Shown: positions 5,130-7,325 of the stretch, in pieces
Layout: each line of letters opens with the position of its first letter
Numbering within the stretch: position 1 is the stretch's first letter
Assembly: GCA_002413265.1 (NCBI GenBank)
Contig: DHWR01000297.1
Span: 1-7,325 of the forward strand
DNA: 7,325 bases
Origin: Chloroflexi bacterium UBA5177
GTDB taxonomy: Bacteria > Chloroflexota > UBA5177
Direction: 5' to 3'
The notes under the pieces: generated by a model
The model's database searches: none
Told to the model about the DNA's origin: nothing
What the model saw: only the letters and a program-made list of their open reading frames with translations
Program-made: the position numbers and the translations under genes

Positions 5130-6091
5130 CGCAAAAGAAAGGGCGCCCCGTTAAGAGCGCCCTCACCCATCACCATTCCTATCTTCCCTCTCACACTCTA
5201 GCAGCAGACGCCACGAAGCCGCGCCCTGGATTGACGGGCGAGCAGTTCGTCTCCAAATTGAAGCGCGTTCGGCGCAGCTCGAATGGTTGGGAGTGCCGCT
5301 GTCCAGCGCACGACGATCGGACACCTTCTCTTAGCGTCGCCGAGGGTGACTACGGGATCGTCTTCCACTGCCATGCCCTGTGTACTCCCGACGAAGTTCT
5401 GAAGGCGATGGGCCTGGAGTGGTGGCAGCTCTTCTACTGCTCTAAGGCCGAGCACAAGCGCGCCTACGCAGCCGAAGCGGCGCAGGCTTTCGGAGTGCCC
5501 GTGCATAGCGGACGGTTTAGCGTTGGGGAAGGCATAGAGAGCTGGAGGGGAAGGCGTCGTTCTTTCGCTCATCAGCTCGAATCGCACCTACCGGATTTCG
5601 ACTGGGAGCTGTTGGACGCTGCCCTGAATTACGAGACGCCGGACGAAGGAATGACGGTCGCTCAGGGCAAGCTCGGCAAGCAGTTCGGCTACAGCCAGTC
5701 CACGGTAAGCCGTCGTTTGGCTCCGGCGGTGGAAGCTGGACTGCTGAAGTCCGAAGCTCGATCGCGGAAGGGCAAGTTCGCCGTCACCGCCGGCCCAGGC
5801 CGAACGTCGAACCGTTATCGGCTCGACACGAACCGGATTGCGCTTCTGCTGAAGGCGGTTAAGACGAAAGCGAAGGACGTTGCGGCCCGTGCGCTACGGC
5901 GCAGCAAGCCCGTTGATGAGATGGCCTCGGCCCTGGTCACGCTTACGCGGCTGGAGGCGTTTCTCTATCCGGTGTACACAATCGAGGAAGCAGGTAGCGA
6001 CCCCCCTCCGGGGACTGGGACAGGAAACCCGACCAGGATCAGGAGCACTTCCACTACGAGATACGGGGTAAGGGGGAACGAACGTAGGTAG
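5126..6091 (+). CDS. Replication-type protein: primase-like zinc finger joined to a winged helix, no Toprim
   Basis: Probably acts in replication or replication control of the element. The 321-residue protein has an N-terminal basic tail. A CHC2-type zinc finger follows (about 38-97): CRCPAHDDRTPSLSVAEGD, then VFHCHALCTPDEVLKAMGL. Likely ligands are C59, H62, C82 and C86. This is the finger found before Toprim in phage and plasmid primases. Here no Toprim or helicase follows. Instead, residues about 155-235 form a winged helix (LGKQFGYSQSTVSRRLAPAV, then a basic wing and SNRYRL). The end (about 291-321) is low-complexity Pro/Gly/Thr/Arg, possibly drifted. The start ATG overlaps the ribbon-helix-helix stop by 4 bp, so translation is probably coupled. 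It could be a decayed primase, an initiator, or a primase-related regulator. I saw no downstream frame continuing a primase. Confidence 0.72.
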   Translation: MTQKKGRPVKSALTHHHSYLPSHTLAADATKPRPGLTGEQFVSKLKRVRRSSNGWECRCPAHDDRTPSLSVAEGDYGIVFHCHALCTPDEVLKAMGLEWWQLFYCSKAEHKRAYAAEAAQAFGVPVHSGRFSVGEGIESWRGRRRSFAHQLESHLPDFDWELLDAALNYETPDEGMTVAQGKLGKQFGYSQSTVSRRLAPAVEAGLLKSEARSRKGKFAVTAGPGRTSNRYRLDTNRIALLLKAVKTKAKDVAARALRRSKPVDEMASALVTLTRLEAFLYPVYTIEEAGSDPPPGTGTGNPTRIRSTSTTRYGVRGNERR

Positions 6092-6586
6092 GGCCGTAGT
6101 AGGCGGGTGGCTGTTGCTCGTCGTTCGTCTGGAACCGTTGATTTGTTCGTTCGGTTGGCCGATCGAAGCGCTTGAGCGGTCTTAGAGCTTCCCTCGCCCG
6201 CGGGAGAGCTAGCCGGGCGGGAGGGCTGTAAAGAATGTGGCGCGGCGGTCCGCACCACGCCCACTAGGAGTCACGACCTCCGTGACTTCATCACGGCTAG
6301 GAGGCCAAGCAGCGCGGTTGCTAACTCAGCCCAGTCCGTGAAGGCATGTATCAATGCCTCGGTTACCCCTTTCCGCACCTGCGGTGTCTCCACTTTGGGG
6401 GCACTTCAGGCGCGGTGAGGAGTCTGAAGCATCCGGGGGAGTCCGAGGTTCCGGCGGGTTGATCTTCCACGAATGGCGCGCACTGGCGCCCACCCCTCTA
6501 TTCAGGAGGCACAGGAGGCGCCGACAAGCTTTGCAGACTGAGGATTCGTGTCCTCTACCGGGAGTACCTTGGAGGCAGTGAGCGCG
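6092..6586. other. About 495 bp without a convincing gene, rich in small inverted repeats
   Basis: Open frames here (for example 6354-6581 plus) have no recognisable protein character. Contents seen: GAACGAAC (6077-6084) and its inverse GTTCGTTC near 6145; a GC hairpin 6191-6224 without a T-run; GTCACG-ACCTC-CGTGAC (6270-6286); CTAGGAG at 6264-6270 and 6297-6303; AGGCAT-GTATCA-ATGCCT (6342-6359); CCGCA-CC-TGCGG (6373-6384); CTTCAG/CTGAAG (6404-6429); CAGGAGGC twice (6503-6510, 6512-6519); and ACTGGCGC (6482-6489), shared with int. Placed between a replication-type gene and the xis-like gene, it could hold an origin, a structured RNA or control sites. None is proven. Confidence 0.5.
6482..6489 (-). 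repeat. Fifth copy of the GCGCCAGT/ACTGGCGC site, upstream of the xis-like gene
   Basis: ACTGGCGC on the plus strand lies about 98 bp before the xis-like start codon. The other four exact copies in the window all flank or lie in the 5' part of int. Sharing between int and xis regions suggests a common binding protein; this is inference. Confidence 0.45.
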
Positions 6587-6784
6587 ATGGAGAAGCCACC
6601 CGTGACGAGGCTTGCCCTCTCCAAGGCTGAGGCAGCGCAGTCGCTAGGGGTCAGCGTGGACTATCTAGAGGATCACGTCTGGTCTGAGCTGAGGATCGTT
6701 CGCCGTGGCCGGCGCTCTTTCGTGCCGGTGTCCGAGTTGAGCCGCTGGCTTGAGCGCGAGGCGCTGCTAACGCTCGACCGCTAG
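6587..6784 (+). CDS. Excisionase/AlpA-like helix-turn-helix protein
   Basis: Likely the recombination directionality factor or a small DNA-binding regulator of the element. The 65-residue protein has the MerR-like layout of the excisionase family (HTH_17 type). ALSKAEAAQSLGVSVDYLED forms the helix-turn-helix (about 10-30), EDHVWSELRIVRRGRRSFVP the wing (about 28-49), and VSELSRWLERE the closing helix (about 49-60). The ATG at 6587 is chosen because GGAGG (6571-6575) lies 11 nt upstream. In-frame GTGs at 6578 and 6548 are too close to it or upstream of it. It is unusual in being separated from int by the whole replication-type module. It ends before a bidirectional hairpin and faces the Cys-rich gene. 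Xis function is inferred from family and context; a transcriptional regulator is equally possible. Confidence 0.75.
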   Translation: MEKPPVTRLALSKAEAAQSLGVSVDYLEDHVWSELRIVRRGRRSFVPVSELSRWLEREALLTLDR

Positions 6785-6789
6785 GGGTG

Positions 6790-6822
6790 GCAAAGGAAAA
6801 GGCCCCACCGGAGCAGGGCCTT
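6790..6822 (-). terminator. Terminator between the convergent xis-like and Cys-rich genes
   Basis: AAGGCCC (6799-6805) and GGGCCTT (6816-6822) form a perfect 7-bp stem around a 10-nt loop. On the minus strand the stem is followed by a T-rich tract (complement of AAAGGAAAA, 6792-6800), fitting an intrinsic terminator for the minus-strand gene that ends at 6844. On the plus strand only TT follows, so termination of the xis-like gene there would be weaker. Confidence 0.65.
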
Positions 6823-6843
6823 AACCGTGTCGATGAGGGAGGC

Positions 6844-7209
6844 TCAGACGGCCAGTAGCGGCGTGTAGTCGATGCAGCCGACGACCTCCACGAGTAGGGC
6901 CTTGCGACCGCACTCGCCGCACTCGGGCTCCCAGTCGTTGCCGTTCAGTGGGGATTCCCACAGCTCGCCATTCGTGCAGCACTTGTCGCACCAGCACTCA
7001 GGCCCAGGGTTGCAGCGATTCTCGCCACCCTGGACACAACGAAACACTCCGACCTCTACGTGGCTTAGGTCCTTCACCACTTCGGGCAGCCAAGCGTGCG
7101 GACCGCTCAACAAACCGGGTTCGTCCTCCATCCTCTCGATGTTCTCGGTAGCGAGATTGCGGAGCTGAGCCTTACTGGGGCCGAGCGGTACTACCATCGT
7201 GTCTGACAT
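6844..7209 (-). CDS. Cys-rich small protein with a zinc-ribbon-like pattern, function unknown
   Basis: I do not recognise this 121-residue protein. Its N-terminal half (1-55, MSDTMVVPLGPSKAQLRNLA and on) is soluble-looking and mostly helical. The C-terminal half has nine Cys. C72, C74, C77 and C78 (ECWCDKCC) and C97/C100 (CGEC) suggest a zinc ribbon built from C74-x2-C77 and C97-x2-C100; C58, C66 and C112 may add a second site. No signal peptide is seen, so it is likely cytoplasmic. The frame is open to an ATG at 7311, but the ATG at 7209 is preceded by AGGAAGGAA (complement of 7214-7222), whereas the longer form adds only an Arg/Pro-rich stretch. It is convergent with the xis-like gene and has its own terminator. 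A phage or plasmid accessory role is plausible but unproven. Confidence 0.68.
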   Translation of the reverse strand: MSDTMVVPLGPSKAQLRNLATENIERMEDEPGLLSGPHAWLPEVVKDLSHVEVGVFRCVQGGENRCNPGPECWCDKCCTNGELWESPLNGNDWEPECGECGRKALLVEVVGCIDYTPLLAV

Positions 7210-7270
7210 GAGGTTCCTTCCTCTTGTCCGGCCGGGGTTCCTTTCGCCGCGTGGCCCTCCTTTACGCGGA

Positions 7271-7310
7271 TGGGGTGAACGCAAACACCGAACACCCCAA
7301 AACATTGACA
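7271..7310. promoter_or_regulatory. Inverted repeat TGGGGTG/CACCCCA next to a consensus -35 at the window edge
   Basis: TGGGGTG (7271-7277) and CACCCCA (7293-7299) are perfect 7-bp arms around 15 nt. TTGACA (7305-7310, plus) is an exact -35 hexamer; its -10 would fall just past the window. This could be a control region shared by the Cys-rich gene and a rightward gene beyond the edge. I could not find a good -10 for the minus-strand gene. Confidence 0.35.
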
Positions 7311-7325
7311 TCGGGGTCGTTGCAC

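Noticed and set aside
6190..6225. GC hairpin after the replication-type gene as an intrinsic terminator
   Set aside because: The stem is imperfect with a 13-nt loop and no T-run follows (CTGTAAAG), so it is noted only as part of the noncoding region.
5965..6264. 99-codon minus-strand frame
   Set aside because: Mostly opposite the replication-type gene's 3' end, no clear ribosome binding site, composition typical of a GC-rich shadow.
6354..6581. 75-codon plus-strand frame ending just before the xis-like gene
   Set aside because: No ribosome binding site, Arg/Pro-rich composition without domain character, and overlap with several dyads. A 16-codon leader reading at 6530 was also considered and is unsupported.
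2129..7325. Search for attR (second copy of the tRNA-Gly 3' end)
   Set aside because: Short partial matches such as GATTCGAGCC near 4280 do not extend into the tRNA sequence; no credible copy is in the window.
1..7325. CRISPR array, insertion sequence or toxin-antitoxin pair
   Set aside because: No regularly spaced long repeats with spacers, no transposase, and the ribbon-helix-helix gene is followed by a replication-type protein rather than a recognisable toxin.

Overview
The window is high-GC DNA, most likely from an actinobacterium. The evidence is the GC-rich third codon positions, an actinobacterial-style integrase N-terminus and the CPAHDDRTPSLS-type primase zinc finger. Thermoleophilia-like lineages are possible, but that is a weak guess. 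Two parts join at a tRNA gene.

Left part (1-2128), chromosomal backbone. It holds the 5' end of a class I fructose-bisphosphate aldolase gene on the minus strand, cut by the window edge. A divergent secreted L,D-transpeptidase follows, then a convergent five-helix membrane protein resembling DUF2269, then tRNA-Gly(CCC).

Right part (about 2090-7325), an integrated mobile element. A tyrosine integrase begins 117 bp after the tRNA and reads away from it, the usual layout when a tRNA 3' end is the attachment site. It is followed by: an unrecognised 400-residue protein with a CxxC...CxxC zinc site and a C-terminal helix-turn-helix; a small ribbon-helix-helix protein overlapping by 4 bp a protein that joins a primase-type zinc finger to a winged helix but has no Toprim or helicase part; about 495 bp without a convincing gene; an excisionase/AlpA-like helix-turn-helix protein; and a Cys-rich minus-strand protein convergent with it. 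No structural, conjugation or resistance gene is visible. No second copy of the tRNA 3' end occurs in the window, so the right end of the element lies beyond it.

Inferred working model: Int and the Xis-like protein drive integration and excision at tRNA-Gly. The ribbon-helix-helix/zinc-finger pair resembles a repressor-initiator unit for replication or its control. The most notable unexplained signals are DNA-level. An 8-mer, ACTGGCGC/GCGCCAGT, occurs five times: four copies around and inside the start of int (in different reading frames) and one upstream of the xis-like gene. A textbook-looking intrinsic terminator lies inside the 5' coding part of the 400-residue gene. Six GCCCA units are packed around that gene's ribosome binding site.
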